Assembly (NCBI GenBank): GCA_015698285.1
Contig: CP048685.1
Coordinates: 3,722,060-3,786,059 of the forward strand
Length of the DNA: 64,000 bases
Direction: 5' to 3'
From: Candidatus Nitronauta litoralis
Lineage (GTDB): Bacteria; Nitrospinota; Nitrospinia; Nitrospinales; Nitrospinaceae
Positions 8,997 to 18,725 of this stretch are shown here, piece after piece. The notes under the pieces were generated by a model, which had not been told where the DNA came from, made no database searches, and saw only the letters and a list, made by a program, of their open reading frames with translations. Numbering within the stretch: the first letter of the stretch is position 1; each line of letters opens with the position of its first letter. The translations under genes and the position numbers were made by a program.

Positions 8997-9802
8997 TTGA
9001 GCAATGTGCTGACATGATTGCGAACGCCGAACGGGTTCTGTTTCTTACCAGCGCCGGCATGAGTGCCGATTCTGGAATCCCAACATTCCGCGACAAAGCA
9101 GGTTACTGGAAAAACTTTCCTCCGTTTAAAAAAAAAGGTCTGGAGGCTCAAGAGCTGGCAAGCCCCTGGGCTTTTCAGAATGTTCTTCCCCACGCCTGGG
9201 CCTTTTACGAATGGCGCCGCCGTAACGCCCACGAAAACCGACCCCACACGGGTTATGAAATTATCAATCAATGGATCGACCACCGTTTTGATGATGCCTT
9301 TATCCACACAACCAATACTGACGGGTATCACATTATTTCTGGAGTTCCACGTAACAAAGTGATGGAGGTACATGGTTCCATGTGGAGGCTTCAATGCCTT
9401 TCTCCTTGTTCCCGTGAGTTTTGGGATGATTCTTCGGTTCCTTTATGTGATTTGGATTACGACCGGATGGAAGCATCGAATTATCCAAGGTGCCCAAACT
9501 GCGCCGGGATTGCCCGGCCTCATATTCTTATGTTCGGTGATTGGGATTATGTCGGCCACGAAAAACAGGAAGAAAACTTCGCCCGTTTTACCCGTAAGGC
9601 TGTGGACCTGGTATTTCTGGTTGGAAGTTCGGGCGGTGTTCCCACCAACGATTACATCGCCCTTCAATACAAGCAGGGTGGCGTACCAGTGATTAATATC
9701 AATCTGGATGCTGCCGCTAATGGAATTGTAAACACAGAATACCTGCTTACGCTCAAGGGAAAAGAGGCCTTTGAGCAGCTGGACGCTGCCCTTCCCTCTT
9801 AA
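8993..9802 (+). CDS. SIR2-family NAD-dependent protein deacylase
   Basis: A 269-residue sirtuin that would remove acyl groups from lysines using NAD. I chose the GTG at 8993, which overlaps the HD-gene stop by 4 bases and has GGAGG at 8982-8986; the ATG at 8975 has no such site. NAD-binding residues lie in TSAGMSADSGIPTFRD (18-33) and TTNTD (106-110). The catalytic base is His127 in EVHGSMW. A structural zinc site is formed by Cys135, Cys139, Cys167 and Cys170. The usual GAG motif reads SAG here. It is a standalone enzyme of normal length, not fused to any effector domain. Confidence 0.88.
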   Translation: MIEQCADMIANAERVLFLTSAGMSADSGIPTFRDKAGYWKNFPPFKKKGLEAQELASPWAFQNVLPHAWAFYEWRRRNAHENRPHTGYEIINQWIDHRFDDAFIHTTNTDGYHIISGVPRNKVMEVHGSMWRLQCLSPCSREFWDDSSVPLCDLDYDRMEASNYPRCPNCAGIARPHILMFGDWDYVGHEKQEENFARFTRKAVDLVFLVGSSGGVPTNDYIALQYKQGGVPVININLDAAANGIVNTEYLLTLKGKEAFEQLDAALPS

Positions 9803-9815
9803 TCTCTTTTTTACC

Positions 9816-10805
9816 CTATTGAATCATCACGATCTTTCCAAAGTGCTGATGGGCTTCCATAGTTGCCTGAGCTGCACCTGCATCAGGAAACGGAATAGTT
9901 TTCGCGACAGGCACTTCGATGAGTTTCTCCTCAATTAAAGGATAAATTTCGGACCAGACCTCCTGCATGGCTTCCGGGTCGGCAAGATTTTTCAGTACTA
10001 CATAGCCATGGACCCTTGTTTGTTGGAAAAGAAAGGTCGGCGACAGGGAAAACCCGCTTCCCATCAGGTTTCCGTATACAACATAGGTTCCATCCATCGC
10101 CATCAGTTCAAGCAGTGATTCTGCCAAAGGTCCCTGCACCGGATCGAAAACATAATTCACACCTTCATCGCCCAGGCAGCTTGAGACCTTTTCGCAAATT
10201 TCTTTCGGATCCTTTCCAACAACCACTTCGCATCCTAAAGCCCGAACCTGATCGACTTTGTTTTCATCCCGCGTAGTACCGACTACTCTAAGGCCCTTCA
10301 TCCTGGCCAGTTGCATTGCCGCAATTCCCACAGCACCGGTGCAAGCGGTCACCACAATATTTCCTGTTTCAGGCAATGGAGAGTGACAAACCATCGCGTC
10401 GTAGGCAGTCAACAATGCCATCGGCAAGGATGCCGCCTGGGCAAAATCCAGGTGAGCGGGAATTTTTAAAACCTTGCTTTCATCAACTAAAATATGACTG
10501 GCGTATGTACCCTGTCCCGCTTGCAGATAGGAGTCAATATCAAACACGGCGACACGATCGCCGGGTCGCGTAGACAATACGCTCCCTCCCACTCCCTCAA
10601 CAATACCTGCCCCCTCAGCCCCTAACACCATCCCCTCATCCAATGAGACAGCCCAATCCCCCCTACGGATCATTACTTCCGACCAGTTCAAACCTGTAGC
10701 CTTCAGATCGATCAGAACCTGTTTCTCTTCAGGCAGAGGAGTTGGAGTTTCAACCGTTTGAAAAGACTCAGCACTACCTGTTCCTGTCACGATAATTGAT
10801 TTCAT
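9816..10805 (-). CDS. Zinc-independent MDR oxidoreductase (quinone oxidoreductase-like)
   Basis: A 329-residue medium-chain dehydrogenase/reductase of the QOR group. The N-terminal GroES-like domain contains LNWSEVMIRRGDW and GAEGAG, and lacks the catalytic-zinc ligands of alcohol dehydrogenases. The Rossmann fold shows ACTGAVGIAAMQLA, typical of NADPH binding. The start at MKSIIVTGTG has GGAG 10 bases upstream; the open frame continues 31 codons further but that extension is unlike the family. The substrate is unknown. It converges with the sirtuin gene across 13 bases. Confidence 0.85.
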   Translation of the reverse strand: MKSIIVTGTGSAESFQTVETPTPLPEEKQVLIDLKATGLNWSEVMIRRGDWAVSLDEGMVLGAEGAGIVEGVGGSVLSTRPGDRVAVFDIDSYLQAGQGTYASHILVDESKVLKIPAHLDFAQAASLPMALLTAYDAMVCHSPLPETGNIVVTACTGAVGIAAMQLARMKGLRVVGTTRDENKVDQVRALGCEVVVGKDPKEICEKVSSCLGDEGVNYVFDPVQGPLAESLLELMAMDGTYVVYGNLMGSGFSLSPTFLFQQTRVHGYVVLKNLADPEAMQEVWSEIYPLIEEKLIEVPVAKTIPFPDAGAAQATMEAHQHFGKIVMIQ

Positions 10806-11061
10806 ATATTTCTTTCTCCATCCCTTCAAGTTCTCCAGGCATCTCCGCCAGCCAGGAAATACGATTTTAATCTCCACGAATTTTGTAGTATTCTTCAATT
10901 ATTACAATCACTACTTGGGATCGTAAGGAGAACGGCTCAAGAGTGTTTATGGGGGGGAATCAAGATTCTTTTCGACCTGCCGTTCTGTTTGCATAAAAAT
11001 AACCGGCCGGCAAATTTTTAACACCCCCCATATTAGATTAACGATCCCCATGGAGTCCATC

Positions 11062-11718
11062 ATGCGCAAGGTTCTTTTTACCATTCTTTTGTGGTTGATC
11101 ACCACAAACCCTCTCTATGCCATCGATCTGGATAAAGCGGACTGTAAAAAGCAGGAAGACATTTGTAGCCTAATGAAAACCCAAAGCCACTTTGCCATTC
11201 TCGATAAATGTCCAGGTGCCGGGCCCATGCTGCTTGAATGTAAAAAAACATCCTCAGCAAAGCTCGAATCCTTGCCAGAACCAGAATTTGTGGCTAATGA
11301 AGACGGGACCATTACCGATACCGTGAACAAACTGGTCTGGATGAAAACAGGGGTCAACAAAAAGTTTTCCCTGAAAATGGCAGATGAACACGCTATAAAC
11401 TCAGAAGAAGCCGGTGTCTCAGGGTGGAGAGTTCCCACCTTGAAAGAGCTCTCTTCACTTCTCCAAAACCAAAAGGCCCAAAACGCGAGGGGAAAAACCA
11501 GTTGGATTCATCCCTTGTTTGATGATACCGGGGAATACTATTACTGGACCACCACTTCCTGTGAAGATATTTCTGAAATCACAGACAGGTATCAGAAAAA
11601 GACTTGCCAGCAGGGTGCTGCAGCCGGCTGGTTAATCAATTTCAAGGCCGGCGCCATCATCTGGCATTTTGTCGATTCCAAAAAGTTCTACGCCTGGCTG
11701 GTCCGGGACCTCGAATAA
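11062..11718 (+). CDS. Secreted DUF1566 (Lcl-type) protein
   Basis: A 218-residue exported protein with a signal peptide ending near NPLYA. The C-terminal half carries DUF1566 hallmarks: DTVNKLVWMK, GWRVPTLKELSSLL and YYYWTTTS. These domains are common in surface proteins of aquatic bacteria; their function is unknown. Several cysteines (six in the first 65 mature residues) suggest disulfides. I chose the ATG at 11062 because GGAG lies 6 bases upstream; an ATG at 11050 is too close to that site. A strong terminator follows. Confidence 0.75.
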   Translation: MRKVLFTILLWLITTNPLYAIDLDKADCKKQEDICSLMKTQSHFAILDKCPGAGPMLLECKKTSSAKLESLPEPEFVANEDGTITDTVNKLVWMKTGVNKKFSLKMADEHAINSEEAGVSGWRVPTLKELSSLLQNQKAQNARGKTSWIHPLFDDTGEYYYWTTTSCEDISEITDRYQKKTCQQGAAAGWLINFKAGAIIWHFVDSKKFYAWLVRDLE

Positions 11719-11777
11719 AAACAATACATTTGCCAAACTCCTGAGTTCCAGCCATCAGAAAAGTATTTTTCTGGGCT

Positions 11778-11810
11778 TGCCGGAAAACACCTGTTTTCCG
11801 GCATTTTTTT
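11778..11810 (+). terminator. Strong intrinsic terminator after the DUF1566 gene
   Basis: A perfect 11-bp inverted repeat (TGCCGGAAAAC / GTTTTCCGGCA) with an ACCT loop is followed by seven T. Confidence 0.93.
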
Positions 11811-12008
11811 GATCTTTCCGACTTTCTCCGAACCCCTCTTACCCCTCGAGTCATCAAATTCAATAGAACATTAATGTTCCTGAAGAAATTTTAATTCCAG
11901 GGGGTCTAATTTTATAGCTTTCGGCTATCGATGGTCTTGGTGTTAATTGCCGAAACACTTTTTGGGGTCAGTTGGAGCCCCTTGGAAAAACAATTTAGGA
12001 GGTGGACC

Positions 12009-12401
12009 GTGGAAGAAATCGGCGAATTCATGACATCCCCTGTATTAAGGATTGAGGCTGAGGATTCAGCACAGGATGCAGCAGCCTTCATGGAAGGGAA
12101 CCATGTGGGTTCCCTGATTGTTCAGGACGTAGGCGACGACATTGGAATTATTACAGAAAGGGATTTGAGTACCAAGGTTGTGGCTGCCGGGAAAGATCCT
12201 CTTGATGTAAAAATCAGGGATATCATGACTACCCCGGTCTTAACAATGGACCGATATTTACCTGTTGAAGAAGCCAACCGGTACATGCTGGAAAATAAAA
12301 TCAGACACCTGGCAATAACGGAAGAGGACCGTATTGTCGGTATCCTCTCTGTCAAGGATTTGATCAAGTTTTACTCCAAGCAATTCAGAATGCAGGAATA
12401 A
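12009..12401 (+). CDS. CBS-pair regulatory protein
   Basis: A 130-residue protein made almost only of two CBS motifs, which bind adenosine nucleotides and act as energy-state sensors. CBS1 begins FMTSPVLRIEAEDSAQDAA and contains GIITERDL; CBS2 begins IMTTPVLTMD and ends ILSVKDLIKF. I chose the GTG at 12009, with a perfect AGGAGG at 11997-12002 and a 6-base spacer; the open frame from 11931 has no such site. It precedes selO by 38 bases. The partner protein is unknown. Confidence 0.85.
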   Translation: MEEIGEFMTSPVLRIEAEDSAQDAAAFMEGNHVGSLIVQDVGDDIGIITERDLSTKVVAAGKDPLDVKIRDIMTTPVLTMDRYLPVEEANRYMLENKIRHLAITEEDRIVGILSVKDLIKFYSKQFRMQE

Positions 12402-12439
12402 TTTTTTGTTTTCTGTGGTTTTGCTATCGAGGCATTTAT

Positions 12440-13924
12440 TTGAACGCTTTTAATGAACTGAACTTTAAAAATCGCTTTGTCCAACTGGGTGAGGATTATT
12501 TCCAGGCCAAACCACCAGTGCCGGTAAATAGTCCTTACCTGGTTTCCTTTAATCGCGAAGCAGCTGCCTTGATTGACCTGGATCTGTCCAAAATCGAGAA
12601 ATCGAAACTCGCCGAGTATTTTTCAGGCAACCTGGCACTTTCTGGCGCAACACCTCTGGCTATGGCCTATTCGGGCCATCAGTTTGGTTCCTATAATCCC
12701 CAACTGGGAGATGGCCGAGGATTGCTGCTGGGTGAAGTCCAGAATGAGCGAGGAGAGTTCTGGGATATTTACTTGAAGGGCTCAGGACAAACACGATTTT
12801 GCCGCGGATTCGATGGGCGGGCCACTTTCCGCTCCTCTATCCGGGAATATCTTTGTCAGGAGGCGATGCATGGCCTTGGCATACGAACCACGCGTTCACT
12901 GGCACTGGTGAGTACGGGAGAGCTCATTTACAGACAACATCCGGAACCTGCAGGAATCGTCACCCGGCTGGCAAGAACCCATATACGATTCGGAAGTTTC
13001 GAATATTTTTTCAAAACAAATCGTCCGGAACATGTCACCCGTCTTGCCGATCACGTCATCGAACATTATTTCCCGGATATTGCCCGTGAAAATGACCGAT
13101 ACCGGTTGATGTATAGAAAGATAACGGAGAATACCGCCGAAATGATTGCCGGTTGGCAATCGGTGGGCTTTGGGCATGGTGTCATGAATACCGACAACAT
13201 GACCCTCCTCGGTGAAACATTTGATTACGGGCCCTTCGGCTTTATCGACCGTTTTAATCCGAGGTATGTTTGTAACGCTTCAGACACCCATGGACGCTAT
13301 GCGTTTAATCAGCAACCGGAAATCGGTCGATGGAATCTGTTTAAACTGGGTGAAACACTGCAACACCTGGTTCCCATTGAGGACTTGCAGGAAGAGCTGA
13401 ATCGGTTCTCAATACATTTTAATAAAGAATTTCAACGCAGGATGGCTGCGAAGTTGGGGCTGACTATCATAGACTCTGATTTCGAAGAATTGATGAACAA
13501 CCTGTTCAGGCTATTGGCAGCGCATCAACCAGATTACACCAATTTCTTTCGCAGGCTGGCGTATCATAGGAGCGGAGGAATCGAAGACCTCAGTGCCGCA
13601 TTCCACCAACGCCCGGAGGATCTGGAAACATGGCTGGCTCAATACGAGCGTTTACTCGACCGTGAAGATATACATCCAGATGAGCAGAAAAAAAGACTGA
13701 CACAAACCAATCCAAAATTCATTCTGAGAAATTATCTTGCCCAACGGGCCATCGACGCGGCTCTGATGGAGCAGGACTATTCAGAAATTGAACGGCTTCT
13801 TACTCTTTTGAAGAACCCATTTTGTGATCCGGACAGAGAAGCATTTTCTGAAAATGACCCGGACCAATATTCCGCTGATACACCTGACGCACAACTTGGA
13901 ATGCAGGTGAGTTGTTCAGCTTGA
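12440..13924 (+). CDS. selO: Protein adenylyltransferase SelO (YdiU)
   Basis: A 494-residue pseudokinase-fold enzyme that transfers AMP from ATP to Ser/Thr/Tyr of target proteins; in known bacteria it acts in redox homeostasis. Visible hallmarks are YSGHQFG, QLGDGRG, LKGSGQTRFCR, GFGHGVMNTDNM and DYGPFGF. The C-terminus ends SCSA, with Cys at the position that carries selenocysteine in animal SelO. The start is a TTG at 12440 with GAGG 7 bases upstream; it gives the normal length. Confidence 0.93.
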   Translation: MNAFNELNFKNRFVQLGEDYFQAKPPVPVNSPYLVSFNREAAALIDLDLSKIEKSKLAEYFSGNLALSGATPLAMAYSGHQFGSYNPQLGDGRGLLLGEVQNERGEFWDIYLKGSGQTRFCRGFDGRATFRSSIREYLCQEAMHGLGIRTTRSLALVSTGELIYRQHPEPAGIVTRLARTHIRFGSFEYFFKTNRPEHVTRLADHVIEHYFPDIARENDRYRLMYRKITENTAEMIAGWQSVGFGHGVMNTDNMTLLGETFDYGPFGFIDRFNPRYVCNASDTHGRYAFNQQPEIGRWNLFKLGETLQHLVPIEDLQEELNRFSIHFNKEFQRRMAAKLGLTIIDSDFEELMNNLFRLLAAHQPDYTNFFRRLAYHRSGGIEDLSAAFHQRPEDLETWLAQYERLLDREDIHPDEQKKRLTQTNPKFILRNYLAQRAIDAALMEQDYSEIERLLTLLKNPFCDPDREAFSENDPDQYSADTPDAQLGMQVSCSA

Positions 13925-13977
13925 CCCTACGTTCAATAATTACGGGGCTCAATAACCATTGAAAGGAACCCGATTCC

Positions 13978-14211
13978 ATGATCGTTCTTGAAGGCGAAGT
14001 AACCCAGACCAGTGCCCCTCCCAATCAGGCAGACCAGTATCGAACCGTCACAATCTGGGTCGAACAGACAGAAGATGAAATTGAGTTCACGTTTCCTCTG
14101 GATGAATTTAAAAAATATGGATTTCAAGAAGGCGACAAATTGTCGATCAAAATAGACAAACAGTTTGATATCGATAGAATGGCTCAGGACCTCTTCAAAC
14201 AGGGGTCGTGA
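13978..14211 (+). CDS. Small conserved-looking hypothetical protein
   Basis: A 77-residue acidic soluble protein between selO and thiL. AAAGGAA precedes the ATG. It looks mostly beta-strand at first (MIVLEGEVTQ..., VTIWVEQTEDEIEFTFPLDEF), then EGDKLSIKI and a short helix. I do not recognise the family. Good ribosome-binding site, tight spacing and overlap with the upstream thiL frame support it as real. Confidence 0.6.
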   Translation: MIVLEGEVTQTSAPPNQADQYRTVTIWVEQTEDEIEFTFPLDEFKKYGFQEGDKLSIKIDKQFDIDRMAQDLFKQGS

Positions 14212-14236
14212 TCCTTCACCCAACCCCGGGACACAC

Positions 14237-15274
14237 GTGACACGAGGAAAAAAGACCAACCTTTCCAAACTCGGCGAATTTGGCCTCATAGACCGTCTGA
14301 CAGGAAATCTGCCCGGAAACTCAAAAGTGGTGGTCAAGGGTATTGGGGACGACTGCGCTGTATACAAATCCTCAAAAGACCGTTATCAGATCATCACTAC
14401 CGATGCACTGGTCGAGGATGTTCATTTCACCCTCGCCAATCACCCTCCCCGGCTACTGGGGAGAAAATCCCTGGCGGTCAGCCTGAGTGACATTGCTGCT
14501 ATGGGTGGCACTCCCCGAACTGCCGTAATATCACTTGGAATCCCAAAATCGCTTCCCCTGGCCTTTCTAGATCGTTTTTATGAAGGTATTCACTCTATTT
14601 GTGAAGAATTCAATATTTGCATTGCAGGAGGAGACACGGTCCGCTCTCCAAAAGGATTCTGGGTTTCCCTCACCTTGATTGGGGAAGTCAGGAAAAACCG
14701 TTTGTTCGTCCGGTCCGGAGCCAAAGCGGGGCACGCGATCATGGTAACTGGAACTCTAGGGGATTCCGCACTCGGCCTGAAACTTCTCTCCAAGAAAAAG
14801 AGCCCTCTCAAGGCCTCAAAGGCGGCTAGAAAATTTCTGGAAACCAGACATCTGGATCCGGTCCCAAGGCTTGAATTTGCCAGAAGCCTGGCTGCCTCTA
14901 AAATTCGGGTGTCCTCAATGATCGACATCAGCGATGGGCTTGAGCAGGATCTCGGGCATATTTGCCGTCAATCCAACAAGGGGGCTGACTTGGATCTGAC
15001 GACCATCCCAGAGTCCAGAGAATTAAAAATTTTATGCAAAAACAATGACTTAGATAACAATCCCTTTTGCTTAACTGGAGGTGAGGACTATGAATTACTA
15101 TTTACAATACCCGGTGAAGATGTTAAAAAATTAGTTAATATCACTTTGAAAGTCGGTGTGCCTGTAACCAGAATCGGAAGAATGACTTCTGAAAAAGGTG
15201 TCATCAGACTTCTTAAGGAAAATGAATCCCCACAAATACGAAAAACCTCTTCCGGTTTCGACCATTTCCGCTGA
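14237..15274 (+). CDS. thiL: Thiamine-monophosphate kinase
   Basis: Phosphorylates thiamine monophosphate to thiamine diphosphate, the last step of the pathway. All family motifs are present: GIGDDCAV, TTDALVEDVHF, SDIAAMGG, AGGDTVRS, DISDGL and TGGEDYELLF. From the GTG at 14237 it has 345 residues, the usual size. The ribosome-binding site is weak; an ATG at 14165 would add 24 residues inside the preceding gene. The first residues LSKLGEFGLIDRL match ThiL N-termini. Confidence 0.92.
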   Translation: MTRGKKTNLSKLGEFGLIDRLTGNLPGNSKVVVKGIGDDCAVYKSSKDRYQIITTDALVEDVHFTLANHPPRLLGRKSLAVSLSDIAAMGGTPRTAVISLGIPKSLPLAFLDRFYEGIHSICEEFNICIAGGDTVRSPKGFWVSLTLIGEVRKNRLFVRSGAKAGHAIMVTGTLGDSALGLKLLSKKKSPLKASKAARKFLETRHLDPVPRLEFARSLAASKIRVSSMIDISDGLEQDLGHICRQSNKGADLDLTTIPESRELKILCKNNDLDNNPFCLTGGEDYELLFTIPGEDVKKLVNITLKVGVPVTRIGRMTSEKGVIRLLKENESPQIRKTSSGFDHFR

Positions 15275-15357
15275 AGATAATTACAGGTTTAAATTCACAG
15301 CCTCTTGCTGGTTGTTAAATAGCAGGCATCGACCCTTCTGGAGTTTTTTGTAAAGCC

Positions 15358-16656
15358 TTGGACGACTCCATATCAACTCGATTTTTCAGCCTGATCCTAC
15401 TCTTTGGGCTCTCTGCATTTTTTGCATCCTGTGAAGCTGCGTTCTTTTCACTGAATCAGGCACAGCTTGCCGAATTTAAGGAAAAGCGTGGGCGCAAAGG
15501 TTCACTTATTCACTCCCTCCTGCTTAAACCCAAAGAACTTCTCATCACCATTTATATCGGAAATGAGTTGGTCAATATCGCTATTTCTGCCCTGACCACC
15601 TCTCTTGCCCTGCATCTCTTCGGGAGTGCTGGTCTGGCGATTGCCATTGGAGTTGGAACGTTCCTGATCCTGCTGTTTGGAGAAATCGTTCCAAAATCAC
15701 TCTCGCTGGCATTTTCCGAACGCTTTGTGATGATTGCCGCCGGCCCCCTCAACTGGTTTTACAAGCTGGTGCGCCCCATCCAGGAGCGGTTCACGAAAGT
15801 TGCGGAGAATATGATCCGGTTGTTTGGTATTGAGCCCTCCCAGTCAAGCCAGACCGCGATATCGGATATGGAGTACAGCACCATGGTGGCCATGGGTGAA
15901 GGACACGGTGTGATTGAGGCGCAGGAGAGGGAAATGATCCAGAACGTGATCGAGTTTGGTGAGAAAACGGTCCAGGAAATCATGACCCCCGAAATCGATA
16001 TGTTCACACTAACGTGTGATGAAAAGATCGAAGACATTCTTCCAAAAATTGTTGCCAACTTTTACGCCAGGGTCCCGGTTTATGAAAAAGACGAGGAAAC
16101 CCTGGCCGGAATTCTGTTCACAAAAGACCTCAACAGGTTTAAACATCTACCCGTTGAAAAATTTAATCTGAAAAATATTCTTCAACCCGCAATTTTCGTC
16201 CCTGAAACCAAGAAGCTGAACGAAATGCTGGAAGAGTTCAAAAAGCTGAAACGGCATCAGGCGGTTGTGTTGGACGAATATGGCAGGATCACAGGGCTCG
16301 TAACACTTGAAGATATTCTGGAGGAGCTCGTAGGGGAAATTGACAGTGAAATGCGGCAGGAAGAGTTACCGGTCACCCACATTGGTGAAAACCGCTACCG
16401 CTTACACGGCACCTACCCTATCTCGGATTTCAACAGTTACTTTGAATGCATTCTTCCAAACGGGGAAGTGAACAGTATTGGGGGATTCGTATTCGGTCTT
16501 TTTGGCAGGGTTCCCCGGTCTGGAGAATATGTCATTTACGATAAATTCAGGTTTGTTGTGGAAAAAATGAAAGGAGCCCGCATTCTTAAACTACAACTCA
16601 CTATCCTCGCCCCTGAGGAAAAACCTCCACTTCCAACCAATCCGGAAACTGACTGA
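15358..16656 (+). CDS. CNNM/CorC-family (HlyC-like) membrane protein, copy 1
   Basis: A 432-residue inner-membrane protein. Residues 1-190 form a CNNM (DUF21) transporter domain with membrane helices (LFGLSAFFASCEAAFFSL; GEIVPKSLSLAF). A CBS pair follows (IMTPEIDMF; VVLDEYGRITGLVTLEDILEELVGEI), then a C-terminal CorC_HlyC domain (from about 345). Relatives such as CorC/YfjD/MpfA take part in Mg2+ or Co2+ efflux. The start is a TTG with GGAG 14 bases upstream, rather far. It overlaps the next, paralogous gene by one base (TGATG). Confidence 0.88.
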   Translation: MDDSISTRFFSLILLFGLSAFFASCEAAFFSLNQAQLAEFKEKRGRKGSLIHSLLLKPKELLITIYIGNELVNIAISALTTSLALHLFGSAGLAIAIGVGTFLILLFGEIVPKSLSLAFSERFVMIAAGPLNWFYKLVRPIQERFTKVAENMIRLFGIEPSQSSQTAISDMEYSTMVAMGEGHGVIEAQEREMIQNVIEFGEKTVQEIMTPEIDMFTLTCDEKIEDILPKIVANFYARVPVYEKDEETLAGILFTKDLNRFKHLPVEKFNLKNILQPAIFVPETKKLNEMLEEFKKLKRHQAVVLDEYGRITGLVTLEDILEELVGEIDSEMRQEELPVTHIGENRYRLHGTYPISDFNSYFECILPNGEVNSIGGFVFGLFGRVPRSGEYVIYDKFRFVVEKMKGARILKLQLTILAPEEKPPLPTNPETD

Positions 16657-17939
16657 TGGACCTGACAAGCACATTAATCCTGGTAGTCGTCTTCATCCTG
16701 ATGGAAGCCTTTTTTTCAGGCTGCGAAATCGGTCTGATTTCCATCAACCGGTTCAAGATTCGTCAGGATGCTGAAGAGGGAAATGAAACAGCCCGGCGAG
16801 TACAGAATTTGCTTTCATCTCCGGAACGTTTTTTTTCAACCACCTCGGTTGGCACTAACATAGCGGTAGTCAGTTCCACTGCAATTTTTACCGCCTACGC
16901 CGTCACACTGACCAAAGACTGGGGTGATCTTGTTGCCGTGGTCATTCTCTCCCCAGTAATTTTGTTTTTAGGTGAAATTGTTCCCAAGATCATTTTCCAG
17001 GCAAAAGCGGACACGCTCATACCCCTTTTGATCCACCCCCTGACCTGGTTCACCAGAATATTTGGTCCAGTCACAAATATATTTGCGGGCATTCACACCA
17101 AAATGCTTGGATGGTTGTTTAAATCCGAATCAATCAGTCGAAAAAGCCTGGTCAGTCGGGATCAACTGGTACAGGTGGTCAAACCGGAATTTGAAAATGC
17201 CGAGCTTGATGCGGTCGAGAAAAAAATGATCCACAGGATTTTCAATCTTGGAGACATCACGGTCGAGCAATGCATGGTACCACTTGTTCAAATGTATGGG
17301 ATCAGTGATTCGGCCACCCTGTCAGAAGCCAACACAATTGCAAATGAAACGGGGTTTTCGCGACTCCCGGTTTTTCATGAAAGAATATTCAACACCATTG
17401 GTATTCTAAACACTTTTGACCTGTTAACCGCTCCATGCGATAACACAAGAATTACCAGTCTGATCCGACCTGCCTACTATGTTCCCCCTAATAAAAAGGC
17501 GGATGACCTCCTGAGGGAGTTACAGCAACGCGGGTTGCATATCGCCTGTGTGGTGGACGAATATGGCGGCTGCATCGGCATTGTCACGGTCGAAGACCTG
17601 GTCGAGGAAATAGTGGGCGACATCGAAGATGAGTTTGACCAACCTGAGGAAAAAATCGAAACCTACACAGAAGGTGGTTATATAGTTGAAGCGGAAATGG
17701 ATATTGAGGCAATCAATGAAGCTCTGCAACTGGAACTACCTGAAGGGGAGTATGAAACTATCGGTGGGTTGATTATCGACCGACTGGAACGCATCCCATC
17801 GCCCGGCGATCAAGTTGATCTGGGTGAAATAAGGCTGACTGTTCGAGAGTCTGGAAAACGAAAAGTGAATACCGTCATTATCACGCGGATTGAAGCGCAT
17901 GGCCCATCCATTCCTGCAGAAGAGACTGAATCCTCCTAA
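16656..17939 (+). CDS. CNNM/CorC-family (HlyC-like) membrane protein, copy 2
   Basis: A 427-residue paralogue of the preceding gene with the same order: CNNM helices ([28 protein letters not shown]), CBS pair ([37 protein letters not shown]) and CorC_HlyC domain. The one-base overlap with copy 1 indicates coupled translation, so the two may form a heteromer for divalent-cation transport. Its stop overlaps the end of the opposite DnaJ-like gene by 4 bases. Confidence 0.88.
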   Translation: MDLTSTLILVVVFILMEAFFSGCEIGLISINRFKIRQDAEEGNETARRVQNLLSSPERFFSTTSVGTNIAVVSSTAIFTAYAVTLTKDWGDLVAVVILSPVILFLGEIVPKIIFQAKADTLIPLLIHPLTWFTRIFGPVTNIFAGIHTKMLGWLFKSESISRKSLVSRDQLVQVVKPEFENAELDAVEKKMIHRIFNLGDITVEQCMVPLVQMYGISDSATLSEANTIANETGFSRLPVFHERIFNTIGILNTFDLLTAPCDNTRITSLIRPAYYVPPNKKADDLLRELQQRGLHIACVVDEYGGCIGIVTVEDLVEEIVGDIEDEFDQPEEKIETYTEGGYIVEAEMDIEAINEALQLELPEGEYETIGGLIIDRLERIPSPGDQVDLGEIRLTVRESGKRKVNTVIITRIEAHGPSIPAEETESS

Positions 17940-18658
17940 AGCCCTCGAGATATTTCAATTTCCTTATAAGCCGCTTGTATTTCCAGAAACCTCAAATGAG
18001 CCTCTTCGACATAGGACTCGCCAAGATGCGCAACCCGATCCGGGTGGTTTTCTTTTAAACACGCTCGGTAAGCTTTTTTTATCTCTTCATTCCCTGCTTT
18101 TTCATCAACTCCCAAAACTGAATAAGGTGTCTTGAGCTCCCCAAGGGAAAACTTTTTTCTAATGTTCCCGTGCTCTTCATACCCGACATTAAGCCATCCT
18201 GCCAATTCATTTAGAGTTTTCTCCGCCTCTTCATTCAACCGGTTTTCAATCAGGAGAATCTGATACCCCAGCGCAAGCAACAACCCCCTGTAATGGGTGG
18301 GACTGGCCTCAAGAAACTTTTCTGCTACCGGTTTTAAATGGGGGTTGACTCGCAAAGTCTCTCGAATAACAAAATTAATATGGCCCAACTCACTTGTTTT
18401 GTAATCAAGATTCCTGACGAAAAAACGGTAAATAGCTTCAACCTGCCGGGAGGAAATCTGACCCTCCTGTGATGCCAGGCGGGTTAGAATGACAACAACT
18501 GAAGTGATAAACAAATCTTCATTTTTTATTCCGGGAAGCCGCTTCTGGACTTTTTTCCTCACCTTTTTGGTAATAAAATGCCCCAAAGCTCCACCGGCTA
18601 TAGCACCCAGTGGTCCTCCGCGCAAAAACCCTAATCCCGCACCCCATAACAAGGACAT
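17936..18658 (-). CDS. DjlA-like TerB/DnaJ-domain co-chaperone
   Basis: A 240-residue protein. A Gly-rich hydrophobic N-terminus (about 5-28) may anchor it in the membrane. Residues 45-160 resemble a TerB/DjlA central helical domain. The C-terminus is a J domain, PYSVLGVDEKAGNEEIKKAYR followed by HPDRV, so the HPD that stimulates DnaK is intact. DjlA is a membrane-linked DnaK co-chaperone. It converges on the CorC gene. Confidence 0.8.
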   Translation of the reverse strand: MSLLWGAGLGFLRGGPLGAIAGGALGHFITKKVRKKVQKRLPGIKNEDLFITSVVVILTRLASQEGQISSRQVEAIYRFFVRNLDYKTSELGHINFVIRETLRVNPHLKPVAEKFLEASPTHYRGLLLALGYQILLIENRLNEEAEKTLNELAGWLNVGYEEHGNIRKKFSLGELKTPYSVLGVDEKAGNEEIKKAYRACLKENHPDRVAHLGESYVEEAHLRFLEIQAAYKEIEISRGL

Positions 18659-18725
18659 CTGCTCATTTCCTTAAAAACAAAAAAAAATAATCATAGCATA
18701 ACTCATTCAAATCAAGGGGGTTCTA

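Noticed and set aside
8993-9802. Sirtuin as part of a SIR2-type anti-phage defence system
   Set aside because: It is a normal-length standalone deacylase with a zinc site; neighbours are metabolic and no effector, helicase or Argonaute gene adjoins it.
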